From Natronoglomus mannanivorans (GTDB lineage: Archaea > Halobacteriota > Halobacteria > Halobacteriales > Natrialbaceae), in contig JAOPKB010000003.1 of assembly GCA_025517485.1 (NCBI GenBank), forward strand, positions 186,001 through 250,000: a DNA stretch of 64,000 nt. Reading direction: 5' to 3'. Within the stretch, counting starts at the first letter, position 1, and each line of letters opens with the position of its first letter. Under the pieces are notes generated by a model. It was not told where the DNA came from and did no database searches. It worked only from the letters and a program-made list of their open reading frames with translations. The position numbers were made by a program, and so were the translations under genes. Shown one piece after another: positions 25,019-34,217 of this stretch.

Positions 25019-25954
25019 ATGACGGCAACCGACAGGATCGACCGGTACGTAACGCACCACCAGACGGTCGCCAACGGCGTTCGACTCCACTACGTCGAAG
25101 CCGGGCCCGACGACGGCGACCTCGTCGTCTTCCTCCACGGGTTTCCCGAGTTCTGGGGCACCTGGCGGCGCCAACTCGTCGCCCTCGCCGACGCCGGCTA
25201 CCGCGTCGTCGCACCCGACCTCCGGGGCTACAACCGCTCGGAGAAACCCCACGGGCTCGAGGCGTACCGACTCGAGACGCTCACCGCCGACGTCGAGGCG
25301 GTGATTCGAGCGTTACGGAGCGAAGACGAAAGAGACGCGCGGAGCGCTCACGTCGTCGCCCACGACTGGGGCGGGATGATCGCCTGGGCGACGGCACTCT
25401 CACACCCGCACGTGATCGATCGGCTCGTCGTGCTCAACGCACCGCATCCGATCAAGTTCGTGCACGAACTCACCCTCTCGCAGGCGGCGCGGTCGTGGTA
25501 CGCGGCTTTCATCCAGCTCCCGTGGCTCCCCGAACGGCTGTTGGCGGCCCGTGACTATCGGGCACTCGAGGAGCTCTTTCGCGACGCACCCGTCCGTCCC
25601 GACGCCTTCACCGACGAGGACGTCCGCCGGTTCAAACGGGCGGCCGCACAGCCCGGTGCCCTCGAATCGGCGATCAACTACTATCGGGCGTTCGCCCGCG
25701 GGACGGTTCGTGAGCACCTGCCCGGATCGATTCCCGTCATCGGCGACCGACTGGTGGAGTCGGTCGAGGCGATCGACGTCCCGACGCTGGTGCTCTGGGG
25801 CGAACGGGACAGCGCGCTCGCGTTAGACCAACTCGACGGCCTCGAGCGCTACGTCGACGACCTGCAGGTCGAACGGTTTCCGGACGCGAGCCACTGGGTC
25901 CACGCCGACCGACCCGATCAGGTGAACGAGTCGATTCTGGACTTTCTCGAGTGA
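25019..25954 (+). CDS. Alpha/beta hydrolase, epoxide-hydrolase-like
   Basis: This 311-residue soluble alpha/beta-hydrolase has an oxyanion-hole motif HGFPEFWGTW at about residues 40-49. Its nucleophile elbow VAHDWGGMIAW has Asp 116 in the nucleophile position, where esterases have Ser, as in epoxide hydrolases and haloalkane dehalogenases. A helical cap follows (RSWYAAFIQLPWLPERL and AINYYRAFARGT). LVLWGERDSALA and DASHWVHADRPDQV complete the catalytic Asp-Asp/Glu-His set. Two cap-type tyrosines for epoxide activation are plausible. The substrate is unknown. The ATG at 25019 gives the normal family length. Confidence 0.85.
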   Translation: MTATDRIDRYVTHHQTVANGVRLHYVEAGPDDGDLVVFLHGFPEFWGTWRRQLVALADAGYRVVAPDLRGYNRSEKPHGLEAYRLETLTADVEAVIRALRSEDERDARSAHVVAHDWGGMIAWATALSHPHVIDRLVVLNAPHPIKFVHELTLSQAARSWYAAFIQLPWLPERLLAARDYRALEELFRDAPVRPDAFTDEDVRRFKRAAAQPGALESAINYYRAFARGTVREHLPGSIPVIGDRLVESVEAIDVPTLVLWGERDSALALDQLDGLERYVDDLQVERFPDASHWVHADRPDQVNESILDFLE

Positions 25955-26067
25955 CAGTGTCGACGTCGAACCGGTCTCGAGTCTGGTAGGGAGAGCCGAC
26001 CAGAAAATCGGCTAAACAGGCGTGAATCGAGATCGGTTAGACTCCATCAAAACACCGGAGCTCCGTC

Positions 26068-27342
26068 TCACTTTTCGACGAACGTGACGCCATCGATCTC
26101 GAACCGGGCGCCACCGTCCCAGCTGTCGGTGACCCCAACAGACCACTCGTGAGCGTCGGCGACCGCTCTGACGATGGCGAGTCCGAATCCCGTCCCCTCC
26201 GATCGAGTCGTATAGCCGTGCTCGAAGACCGTCTCGCGGTCGTCGGGTGCGATTCCTGGCCCGTCGTCGGCGATATAGAAGCCATCGCGGTCGTCCTCGA
26301 GCACCCCCACGCGAACCGTCACTGCGGACCGATCGGCGGGCCCGCTCCCGGATTCGCCGCGGGTATTCCCAGTCTGCCCGTGCTCGACGCAGTTCCGAAA
26401 GAGGTTCTCGAGCAACTGGCGCAGCCGGGGTCGGTCGGCTTCGAGCGCGACGTCGATTCCCCTGCCGGCCTCGAGTTCGACGGTTTCCGTCGAGACGGTC
26501 GACCACGCCTCACTGACGACGTCAGAGAGGGCGACGACCTCCGGTGAGTCGACGGTCTGTCCCTGTCGGGCGAGCGCCAAGAGATCCTCGATGAGTTGGC
26601 TCATCCGCTGGTGGGCGTCGCCGACCTTCCGGAGTTGCTCGCGGGCCGTCTCGTTTTCGACCAGATCCATCGCCAACTCGAGGTTCCCCTCGGCGATCGT
26701 CAGCGGGTTCCGGAGGTCGTGGCTGACGACGCTGGCGAAGCGCTCGAGCTGTTCGTTCTGGTGCTCGAGACGGCGTTCGCGGTGTTTGCGCTCGGTGATA
26801 TCGGTGTAGATTCCGTACCCCTCGACGTCGCCGTTCTCGCGGGAGACGACGACCGATCGAAAGAGAAACGTCCGGCGTTCGCCGTCGATCCGAGACTGAA
26901 TTTCGGTGCCGTCGCTGTGATCGGATCGGAACCAGCGGTCGATTACGTCACCGCGGCCGTCGTCGACGTCGACCACGGTGGGGAGAGGCTGGCCGATCGC
27001 CGAGGCGTCGCAGTCGAAGGCCGTCTCGAACGCGGGGTTCATCGCCGCGACGACCGGGATCGAGTCCTCGAACGTGACGGTTACGATCGGATCCGTGATC
27101 TCGTCGAGTAACGCGTCGAACCGCCGCTGGGCCTGTTCGTAGACGCGTATCTCGTTCGCGACGAGGCCGACGTATCCCCCGTTGGTTTGCTGGATCGTCT
27201 CACAGATATCCGCGAGTTCGTGGTGAGTGTACGACTCCGCACGGTCGATCTCGAGTGCGTCGAGCGCGTCGGTGATCAACGATTCGGCCTTCTCGACGCC
27301 GACGGTCTGGCTGAACTTCGCGACGAGTTCCCGGTGTTTCAT
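26068..27342 (-). CDS. PAS-domain sensor histidine kinase, coupled to the FIST gene
   Basis: This is a 424-residue soluble kinase. A helical N-terminal segment (about 1-70) starts MKHRELVAKFSQ and precedes one PAS domain (about 72-185). The H-box FASVVSHDLRNPLTIAEGNL has His 208. The ATP-binding domain has ENLFRNCVEHG, IADDGPGIAPDDRE and GYTTRSEGTGFGLAIV. The start ATG at 27342 lies one base beyond the stop of the upstream FIST gene, so the two are co-transcribed. I infer that the FIST protein supplies ligand information to this kinase. No receiver gene is adjacent. Confidence 0.88.
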   Translation of the reverse strand: MKHRELVAKFSQTVGVEKAESLITDALDALEIDRAESYTHHELADICETIQQTNGGYVGLVANEIRVYEQAQRRFDALLDEITDPIVTVTFEDSIPVVAAMNPAFETAFDCDASAIGQPLPTVVDVDDGRGDVIDRWFRSDHSDGTEIQSRIDGERRTFLFRSVVVSRENGDVEGYGIYTDITERKHRERRLEHQNEQLERFASVVSHDLRNPLTIAEGNLELAMDLVENETAREQLRKVGDAHQRMSQLIEDLLALARQGQTVDSPEVVALSDVVSEAWSTVSTETVELEAGRGIDVALEADRPRLRQLLENLFRNCVEHGQTGNTRGESGSGPADRSAVTVRVGVLEDDRDGFYIADDGPGIAPDDRETVFEHGYTTRSEGTGFGLAIVRAVADAHEWSVGVTDSWDGGARFEIDGVTFVEK

Positions 27343-27343
27343 A

Positions 27344-28549
27344 TCATTCTGGAAGGAGCATGATGACGGTCGTCGTGTTGTGGAACCCGCTGAACTGCCC
27401 CAGTCCCATACACATCTCTCCGTACGTCTCGAATCCGACGAACGGCACCTCGAGTTCGTCGGCCATCCCCTCGACGGCTGTCGGGAACGATTCGCCGAGG
27501 ACGATACCGCGACAGGCACAGTCGTAGACGAACGCACCGGCGATCGCCACGCCCTCGCTCTCGGCTTTCTCGACGGCCCTCTCGGCGGCACTGCGCGCGG
27601 ATTCGATCTGGGAGTCGGGCGTGCCGTGCATCACCCTGAACACGGTCCCCTCCGGAATGTCGAGTGCGAACCGAAGCACGTGATAGTCGTCTTCGACCCA
27701 CGGCCAGCGCATCTTGTAGCGGCCCTCGCCCTGGTCGATGCCGAACTCGAACTCGCACATGATCCGTTGGAGGAGTTGATCCCCCGCCTCGAGGTCGTCG
27801 ACGTCGACGCCGAACTCCTCGCGGACACGGTCTCTGACGGCGTCTTTCCAGACCTCGAAGGCGGGTTTCCCGTCGAGTTCGTAGACGTGCGATCCCTCCG
27901 AGTGAGTCACCTCGACGGGGTCCGAAAGCGGTTCGTGTCCGTGTCGAATCGAAACGATCGGTCGTTCTTTCGACGCGATCAACGCCAGTACGACGGCATC
28001 GCGAGCGACGGTGTCGTCGTGGAAGACGTGGGTCGCCTCGAGTTGGTGGTCGTCGGCGGCGGAGCCACCGACGATGCTGACCGTGGGGCCGAGTTTCTGC
28101 TGGGTGACCAGCGCCAGTTCCTCACCGACGCTGCTGAGCCCGTCGTGGAGGTTGATCGCCGACAGGTACGGATAGCCGTCGACGCTGGTCGGGAACTCGT
28201 CGATCGCCTCGCGGACCGCCCGCGAGACGTTCTCCCGGAGTCCGGTCCCGAGTCCGGTGGCGAACGTCAGCGTGTCGCTGGTCACCAGCGAGACGGCGAC
28301 GGCACCCTCGGCGACCTCGCGCTCGGTGAACGCGGACGCGGTCGAACAGCCGATCAACGCCGCGTCCGAACCGACGATCTCACGGATCCCCTCGAGGACG
28401 GCGTCGTACTCGTACTCGATCGAACAAAACACCTGGCAGAAGTCGACGCGGTCACTCGGCAGGTCGGCGAGTGCGGATGCTGCCGCATCGCTCCCGACGA
28501 CTCGTCCGTCAGGACCGGTCGCGAGTGCGGTGCCGATCGAGGTTTTCAT
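27344..28549 (-). CDS. FIST-domain sensory protein
   Basis: This 401-residue cytosolic protein matches FIST (F-box and intracellular signal transduction) proteins. The N-terminal part has DAALIGCSTASAFTEREVAE, a GxST-type block, then SIVGGSAADDHQLEAT. The C-terminal part has GTVFRVMHGTPDSQIESA, AFVYDCACRGIVLG and VGFETYGEMCMGLGQFSGFH, typical of FIST_C. The family is predicted to bind small ligands such as amino acids. It is fused or adjacent to signalling enzymes in many prokaryotes. Here it is the first gene of an operon with a histidine kinase. An AT-rich stretch just upstream (CTACAACTAATAACG) is a likely promoter. Confidence 0.85.
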   Translation of the reverse strand: MKTSIGTALATGPDGRVVGSDAAASALADLPSDRVDFCQVFCSIEYEYDAVLEGIREIVGSDAALIGCSTASAFTEREVAEGAVAVSLVTSDTLTFATGLGTGLRENVSRAVREAIDEFPTSVDGYPYLSAINLHDGLSSVGEELALVTQQKLGPTVSIVGGSAADDHQLEATHVFHDDTVARDAVVLALIASKERPIVSIRHGHEPLSDPVEVTHSEGSHVYELDGKPAFEVWKDAVRDRVREEFGVDVDDLEAGDQLLQRIMCEFEFGIDQGEGRYKMRWPWVEDDYHVLRFALDIPEGTVFRVMHGTPDSQIESARSAAERAVEKAESEGVAIAGAFVYDCACRGIVLGESFPTAVEGMADELEVPFVGFETYGEMCMGLGQFSGFHNTTTVIMLLPE

Positions 28550-28656
28550 GGATCGTTACACGTCCTTCTACAACTAATAACGTTCGGAAACGAACACTTC
28601 TGATCGGTCGTTCGGCCTCGTACTCGGCCGACACCGGCGGTCGTCGTCGGATCGGA

Positions 28657-29055
28657 CTACGACACCGAAACGACGGGATCGGCTGTGTAGGAGACACCGT
28701 CCAGTCCGGCCGCCTCGAGTGTCTCGTCGATCGCGTTCGCCCCAATCGATTCGGCAGTGGCAGCGTCGTCGGCCTCGACGGTGACACTCACGGAGAACGC
28801 GACTGCGATCGTGTACGGGTCGAACGGTGCAGCAGGCGGTTCGGAGACCTCCGCGTCGCCGACCGTCCAGTCGGTGATCGACGTCGACGTCGTGAGTTCC
28901 TCGAGCGTCTCCGATAGCTGGGCCGTCGCCGCGGACCGGGCGGTCGTATCGGTGCCCTCGTGGAGCGTGACGAGTGTGCGTCCGTCACGTTCGACGGTGA
29001 ACGCCGGTTTCGTGTTCGTGTCCGTCTCCGCTTCCGACTCCGCGTCCGTATCCAT
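28657..29055 (-). CDS. Conserved-looking haloarchaeal protein of unknown function
   Basis: This is a soluble acidic protein of 132 residues, reading from ATG 29055. The first 20 residues are simple Asp/Glu/Thr sequence. The remainder looks like an alpha/beta fold: FTVERDGRTLVTLHEGTDTT, then WTVGDAEVSEPPAAPFDPYT, then FSVSVTVEADDAATAESIGA. It has no cysteine, no signal and no membrane helix. A GTG at 29073 could extend it by six residues. I do not recognise the family. It follows the FIST gene at a distance and is not clearly in an operon. Confidence 0.6.
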   Translation of the reverse strand: MDTDAESEAETDTNTKPAFTVERDGRTLVTLHEGTDTTARSAATAQLSETLEELTTSTSITDWTVGDAEVSEPPAAPFDPYTIAVAFSVSVTVEADDAATAESIGANAIDETLEAAGLDGVSYTADPVVSVS

Positions 29056-29215
29056 GCCACTGGTATCGGGCACGGGATGATGAACGCTTTGGTGATTCGT
29101 CTCCGGACATCACACCCGTATCGTACGTCGGCCAAAAGAATCGGCGTCCGGCGGTCGAGCGTCGTGCTCGAGTTCGGGTTCGCGTTCGAATTCGGGCCCC
29201 GTCGCCCGAGAACCG

Positions 29216-29779
29216 TCAGTACGACGCGGTTTCGTAGATTTTCTCGCCGAGTTCCTCTTCGGAGAGCTTCCCAGCTCGGTAGTCGAGTACCCACTCGACT
29301 TCGACCTTGAACGAGGCGAACTCGACGCCGTCTCCGTTCAGCGCGCTCACGTACACCGTGTCGATTTTGGACGCGAACTCGTCGCCGTCCTCGATCGCGT
29401 CGGCCATGGAGTCGCCGAGCCCTTCGGGAACCTTTTTCGGCCTGTCGTCCTCGTCGTAAGACCCTGTAACCACGCCCTCGACGTAGAGTTTGCCACCGTC
29501 ACGGCCGTCGATCGTGATCGAGATGTCGTACTCCGAGAGCTCCTTGTCGAGTTTGTCGACGTCGATTCCGGGCACGTCGTCGTCGTGATCTTTGCTGTCG
29601 TCCTCGTCACCGTTTCCGTTCTTGTCGTCGCCGTTTCCGTTCTCGTCGTCGTTTCGTTCATCGTTGCCGTTACCATCGTCTTCGGCACCACCCATGCAAC
29701 CAGCGAGTGCAGTTGCGAGCGCGGCACCGCTTCCCAGGAGGATTTTACGTCGCTCCATATCCGCAGGCTCATCTGCCAT
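29216..29779 (-). CDS. Tat-exported lipoprotein with acidic low-complexity linker
   Basis: This 187-residue protein starts MADEPADMERRKILLGSGAA. It has a twin-arginine motif (ERRKILLG), a hydrophobic core and a lipobox LAGC, so it should be exported folded and anchored by a lipid on Cys 32. A repetitive Asn/Asp/Gly linker (NDERNDDENGNGDDKNGNGD) follows. The globular domain starts VPGIDVDKLDKELSEYDISI and ends LGEKIYETASY. The codons for the linker form GC-poor repeats unlike the flanks. I do not recognise the domain. The upstream ATG candidates give implausible leader sequence. Confidence 0.75.
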   Translation of the reverse strand: MADEPADMERRKILLGSGAALATALAGCMGGAEDDGNGNDERNDDENGNGDDKNGNGDEDDSKDHDDDVPGIDVDKLDKELSEYDISITIDGRDGGKLYVEGVVTGSYDEDDRPKKVPEGLGDSMADAIEDGDEFASKIDTVYVSALNGDGVEFASFKVEVEWVLDYRAGKLSEEELGEKIYETASY

Positions 29780-30019
29780 AGTGTTTAGTAATCGTGAGAT
29801 AAACGATCGGTAGACGGTGTCCACCAGTGGAAGGACACGAACGATCGACAGTCGGTCTGGAGAGACTCCCTCGAACGGCAGATTGTCCGGTGTACGGGAC
29901 TGTAACCGGTGTTTCATCGGTCGTTTCTCACAGTATGTACACGACACTGAGATTGTCAGTTTCTTTGATGTCTATCAGGGAAGGGCTACCATCCGGGTCG
30001 AACCGACGGTACAGCCAGC

Positions 30020-31135
30020 CTACAGCAACCGATCGTAAATCCGCGCCAGTTGCTCGAGGGAGTGTTCGACCGACAGCATCGGCCGACGCCGCCGACAGAG
30101 ATCCGACAATCGATCCTCCTCCTCGATGACCCGCCACAGCGCGTACCGAAAGTCCGTGAGGTTACCCCGTTCGTACCGGTAGCCCGTCTCGCCCTCGATG
30201 ACCGAATCGGTGAGCGCCCCTTCGTCGACGGCGACGACCGGCGTCCCGCAGGCGGTCGCCTCGAGCGCGACCAGCCCCTGGGTCTCGACCGGGCTCGGGA
30301 AGACGAAGGCGTCGAGCGCCGAATAGAACGCCGGCAGGTCCTCGCGCTCGAGAAATCCCAGAAAGCGAACGTCGGCGTCGACGTCGGCAGCGTGGGCCTC
30401 GAGCTCTTCGCGGGCAGGGCCGTCACCGCCGAGTACCAGCGTCACCTCGGTGCCGGCGACGGCGTCGATCGCCTCTTCGAGGTTCTTCTCGTGGCCGTGT
30501 CGGCCGGTATACCCGACGACGGGGCGCTCTCCGGACTCGGGCAGGTCGTACAGGCGACGGAAGGTCGTCCCGTCGACCGGTTGGAAGAACTCGGTGTCGA
30601 TCCCGTTCGAGACGACCGTCACCGACGCGTCAGCGTCGACGTGCTCGACGAGGTGATCGCGAGCGAAGGACGTCGGTGCGACGACGTGATCGACGCGCTC
30701 GAAGAACGAGCGCTCGTAGGCCCGACACGTGGCGCGAAGTCCCCCGACGAGCCCCCGCGGTGCGTGTTGATCCGCGCGGTCGCCAAGCAGAGTATGATAG
30801 GATGCGACCGCAGGCACGTCGTGGCGACGTGCGAACCGCAACCCGGCGATTCCGACGGTGAAGGGTGTGTGGACGTGGACGAGGTCGGGAACCTCGAGGT
30901 CGTCGGGAATCGTCGGCAATCCGAGTCGGTACTGAGGGTACATCGGCGCGCGAACGCTGCGGATCGGATACTCGCCGTCGCACGGTTCGTACCCGTCCAT
31001 CTCGGGGTAGACGACGGACATGTCCGTCCGGCAGTTCGGCCAGTGTTCGCGCCAGAGGCGAACGGTGTAGGTGACGCCGTTGACCGTGGGCAAGTAGAGG
31101 TCGGTGAACGCGGCGACCGTCTCCGTCCGTGTCAT
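30020..31135 (-). CDS. Glycosyltransferase, GT4/GT1 family
   Basis: This 371-residue GT-B fold glycosyltransferase probably transfers a sugar to a lipid or glycan acceptor at the cytoplasmic face. The N-terminal half has AAFTDLYLPTVNGVTYTVRL, the GT4 acceptor loop with Asn-Gly, and DLVHVHTPFTVGIAGLR. The C-terminal half has VVGYTGRHGHEKNLEEAI and VTLVLGGDGPAREELEAHA. It also has FVFPSPVETQGLVALEATAC, where the usual E-x7-E motif is recognisable. The layout resembles GDP-mannose or UDP-sugar dependent enzymes such as PimB. It runs in the same direction as the downstream end of a flippase-like gene, 66 bases apart, which suggests an envelope glycolipid pathway. Confidence 0.88.
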   Translation of the reverse strand: MTRTETVAAFTDLYLPTVNGVTYTVRLWREHWPNCRTDMSVVYPEMDGYEPCDGEYPIRSVRAPMYPQYRLGLPTIPDDLEVPDLVHVHTPFTVGIAGLRFARRHDVPAVASYHTLLGDRADQHAPRGLVGGLRATCRAYERSFFERVDHVVAPTSFARDHLVEHVDADASVTVVSNGIDTEFFQPVDGTTFRRLYDLPESGERPVVGYTGRHGHEKNLEEAIDAVAGTEVTLVLGGDGPAREELEAHAADVDADVRFLGFLEREDLPAFYSALDAFVFPSPVETQGLVALEATACGTPVVAVDEGALTDSVIEGETGYRYERGNLTDFRYALWRVIEEEDRLSDLCRRRRPMLSVEHSLEQLARIYDRLL

Positions 31136-31201
31136 GTGTGCGGTAGTTCTGTGCGGAGTGAATAAGGTGTTTGGTCGGAACGCGGGGCGGGTATTCGGCG
31201 C

Positions 31202-32239
31202 TCACTCTGTCGGCCGAGGAATCGGCGCGTGGGCGGCCGCGACGGTCCCGGCACCGAACAGCAGCGGCAGCCAGTAGGTCCCGCCGCGATACAACAGCGT
31301 CGCCGCCATCGCATCGGGTGGGGCGATCCCCGCCATCGCGACGAGCAACACGACGAAGATGGGTTCGACGGTTCCGAGTCCACCCGGCAAGGGAAGGACG
31401 TTCGAAATCGCACCGAGAGGGACGACGAACAGGACGACTTCCGGTTCGACGGCGTGGCCGACCGCGTACAGTGCGAGCCACAGGACCCCAGAGAGCAACA
31501 CCCAGCCCGCAGTCGAGTAGCCGAGCGCCAATCCGAGATTGTGGTGGTCGCCCGCGACCCGTTCGACGTTCGCGACGAACTGTCCGAGTCGCCGTTCGAA
31601 CGCCGCCGGAGCCACCGCGTAGACGCCCGGAACGACCGCGTCCATCTGCTGCGAGAGGCCGCCGAGAACGGCTGCGACCACCGTCAGAACCCGATCACGG
31701 CGTCGCCAGCCGACGGCGACCGTCACCACCAGCGCGAGAAGAACGAGGAAGACGAACGCGAGCGCGAGTTCGACCGTTCGGCCGACGACCGTCGTCGTCA
31801 CGACGTACAGCAACCCGACCCCCGCGAGCGGGAGCATCGGCGCGTAGTTCAACAGATCGACGCTCGCGACCGCCGCGAAGCTCGTCTCGTAGTCACGGCC
31901 AGTGTGTCTCGAGAGCAAGAGCGCTGCCAGCGGTTCCCCGCCGAGATACGTCGAGGGTGCGACGCTGTTGGCGAAGACGACGTTTCCGAACAGGACGACG
32001 GCGTCGATCGGTGTGTGGTCGACCTCGAGGATTCCGAAGACGACCGAAAGCGTGTACGTCCAGGCGCCGAACCAACACGCGACGACGACGAGCAGGGAAG
32101 CGAGAACGAAGCGGTCGGCGGCGGCGACAGCAGCCAGCGTGGCCTCGAAACCGACGAGTGCGAACAGCACGGACAGGACGACGGTCGCGACGACGAACCC
32201 GACGACGACGGTCGTCAGTCGGACACCCGTGGCGTTCAT
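31202..32239 (-). CDS. Lysylphosphatidylglycerol-synthase-TM/flippase-like membrane protein
   Basis: This 345-residue membrane protein has about eight helices and belongs by pattern to the UPF0104/LPG_synthase_TM family. Supporting segments are NSVAPSTYLGGEPLAALLL, where the family has N-x3-P-x-GGE, then NLGLALGYSTAGWVLLSG, and ISNVLPLPGGLGTVEP, the conserved P-G-G-G motif. Family members include AglD, used for haloarchaeal N-glycosylation, and lipid-carrier flippases. It precedes the glycosyltransferase in the same orientation, so a joint envelope role is likely. I chose ATG 32239; a GTG lies twelve bases upstream. Confidence 0.82.
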   Translation of the reverse strand: MNATGVRLTTVVVGFVVATVVLSVLFALVGFEATLAAVAAADRFVLASLLVVVACWFGAWTYTLSVVFGILEVDHTPIDAVVLFGNVVFANSVAPSTYLGGEPLAALLLSRHTGRDYETSFAAVASVDLLNYAPMLPLAGVGLLYVVTTTVVGRTVELALAFVFLVLLALVVTVAVGWRRRDRVLTVVAAVLGGLSQQMDAVVPGVYAVAPAAFERRLGQFVANVERVAGDHHNLGLALGYSTAGWVLLSGVLWLALYAVGHAVEPEVVLFVVPLGAISNVLPLPGGLGTVEPIFVVLLVAMAGIAPPDAMAATLLYRGGTYWLPLLFGAGTVAAAHAPIPRPTE

Positions 32240-32391
32240 AGAGGATCCCACGAGGGGGGCCTACAAAACCGTGGGTTGGCGACAGGTCGAGACCGATGCG
32301 TCGTCGATGGATTCACTCGACACTAACAGAACACTCGACGCGTGAGAGAACTCGAGTCGACTCGTAGCGCCGTCGTCCCGTCTCGCCCGTC

Positions 32392-32886
32392 TCAATCGAT
32401 CCGAAACGCGACGCCGTGGTCGGACAGCAGCGAGCGCATACGCTCGACGCCGCCCGTCGTATCCCATCCCTCGGACGTGTAGTGCTTGTAGGGATGGCGC
32501 AACCAGGAGTGCTCTCGATGTGCGAAGACTTCGACCGCGTCGCGGCCGTCCTGAAAGAGGGTCACGTGGAGCTGCCACGTCGCGAGCGGTGACTGCCGTC
32601 GAACCCAGCTGCCCGCGGACTGACGGCCGTCCTCGTGGACCTTCAGCGAGGCGATCGGTTCGGGTGCGAACTTCATCGCCTCGAGGTCGGGTCGAAACTC
32701 GCCGAGTTCTCGTTGAACGGTTCCGACGTACTCCGAGGGGTGCATCGTACACTGTGCGAATCCACCGAGCGGTTCCTTGATCCGGTGGAGCGTCGGGAGA
32801 ACGCGACGTCGAACCCGCGTCGTCCAGTCGAGTGCGTGGGGAGGGTGGTCGCGGGAATCGCCGTCGCCGTCGTTGTTCGTCGCCAC
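32392..32886 (-). CDS. Conserved haloarchaeal hypothetical protein
   Basis: This 164-residue soluble protein is read from GTG 32886, with an alternative TTG at 32913. After a short acidic start it has WTTRVRRRVLPTLHRIKEPL, GFAQCTMHPSEYVGTVQREL, and a mixed strand region ATWQLHVTLFQDGRDAVEVF followed by HREHSWLRHPYKHY. Its C terminus is RMRSLLSDHGVAFRID. Several conserved-looking His, Arg and Trp residues suggest a folded domain with a surface for nucleic acid or phosphate, but I recognise no family. It is last before a long gene-free stretch. Confidence 0.6.
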   Translation of the reverse strand: MATNNDGDGDSRDHPPHALDWTTRVRRRVLPTLHRIKEPLGGFAQCTMHPSEYVGTVQRELGEFRPDLEAMKFAPEPIASLKVHEDGRQSAGSWVRRQSPLATWQLHVTLFQDGRDAVEVFAHREHSWLRHPYKHYTSEGWDTTGGVERMRSLLSDHGVAFRID

Positions 32887-34217
32887 GAGAGGCTCTAGTA
32901 AGTCCGAAAGCAAAATCGTTGTGGCTTCTCACTCCCGTGACCGGACGTGCGAATCGTTCGAGATCGAACTGTGTTCTCGGCGCGACTTCTGTCTCAGCTG
33001 GATACTCCGTGCCCCCGAAACGAATTGCCCCTTCGAGCCGTATTCGAACATTCTGTATCGCGACATAGCGTTTATTCTGGCGGTTGGTCACAGAGAGCGA
33101 AATCGTTACGAACACCACAACCGCCGGTGAGCGGCCTCTAAGCAGGGAATTTTCGAGGGTGACGCGGACTACACAAACTCGGCAACTCGAGTGGACAGAT
33201 CGACAGCCGATACCGGTAGATAGCACTTCTCGGAGAGCGGAAGACGTGTTCGACCCTCGAGAGACTGTGACTCCCGAGCGATCGGTCACGACCCCACAGT
33301 CCCGACTGGAGATCGAACCCCGGAGTACTTGCGTTTCGATCGACTTCGAGGAGACGACGAGGGGCGGTAGACGAATCGGATATCCGGATATCCGAATCGA
33401 GATCGGGGCGAAACGAGGCTCGAGTCGTGTCTGGAAGACCCCGCGCTACGCAGGGTGTTCCTCGTTCGTCGGGTGAAGAGTTTCGTTTCTGTGATCGAAC
33501 GCGCAAGAACGGACCCGACAACGGTCACAGGACTCCACTCTCGAATGACCCGACAGAACTGTCGAGTCTGTGGACGGTTCTGGACCCCGCGAACACCACT
33601 TCGCCGTCGGCACTCGTCGAGGAGGAGGTACCGACCGTATTGAACGACTTTCAGGTACGGTCGACGGCAGATACCCGGCTACATCCCGAAAACAGGACGA
33701 TTCCACGAGGCGATGTGCAACCACCTACTGAAGACTCGATCTCTACAGGTGCAGGCGCGCGCCCGGAAACGACCACGCTGAACGCGGTGGCAGAGAGGAC
33801 ACACAGCTCAGCAACCACGCTCGAGTTATCTGCCACCACAGTTCGTACCTGTCTGTCGTGCCGACGGCCACTATCGACGGATGGTCCAAACCCTCGAGTG
33901 TCACTTTATGGTCACGAGAGAGAACACCGAAGGCGTGTTCGCTCGCCAAACACCCCCGGAGTGAGAGCGGAGACCGGCACTCCTCGCTGTGTCCTAGCCG
34001 AATCGGTGAAATCCTCGAAAACACGAACAGTGTCTCGCCAATCTGTCCGCTGCACCTCGCGTTAGGACGTCTAACGACGTCTCGAATCGATCGATCAGCG
34101 TCGAACCACGGTCTGATAAATCATATACCGAGATACGAAATTCGGTCTCGAGCGAAAAAAGAGAGGGGATCGCAGTGTCGATCATCGAGCGCGACCGCTC
34201 TCGGAGAGATCCCACCG
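32887..34217. other. Long gene-free region upstream of the Orc1/Cdc6 gene
   Basis: About 1.3 kb contains no frame with convincing haloarchaeal codon usage or a recognisable domain. Parts are AT-richer, for example around 33040-33090 and 34090-34160. A sequence resembling part of an origin-recognition box (GGGGCGAAACGAGG) occurs near 33406-33419, but no repeated set with long G-runs is evident. It could be a weak or degenerate replication origin beside the initiator gene, or decayed DNA. Confidence 0.4.

Noticed and set aside
33084..34065. Several open frames of 80-210 codons upstream of orc1/cdc6
   Set aside because: Composition is Arg/Ser/Thr-rich, no domain is recognisable and third-position bias is absent.
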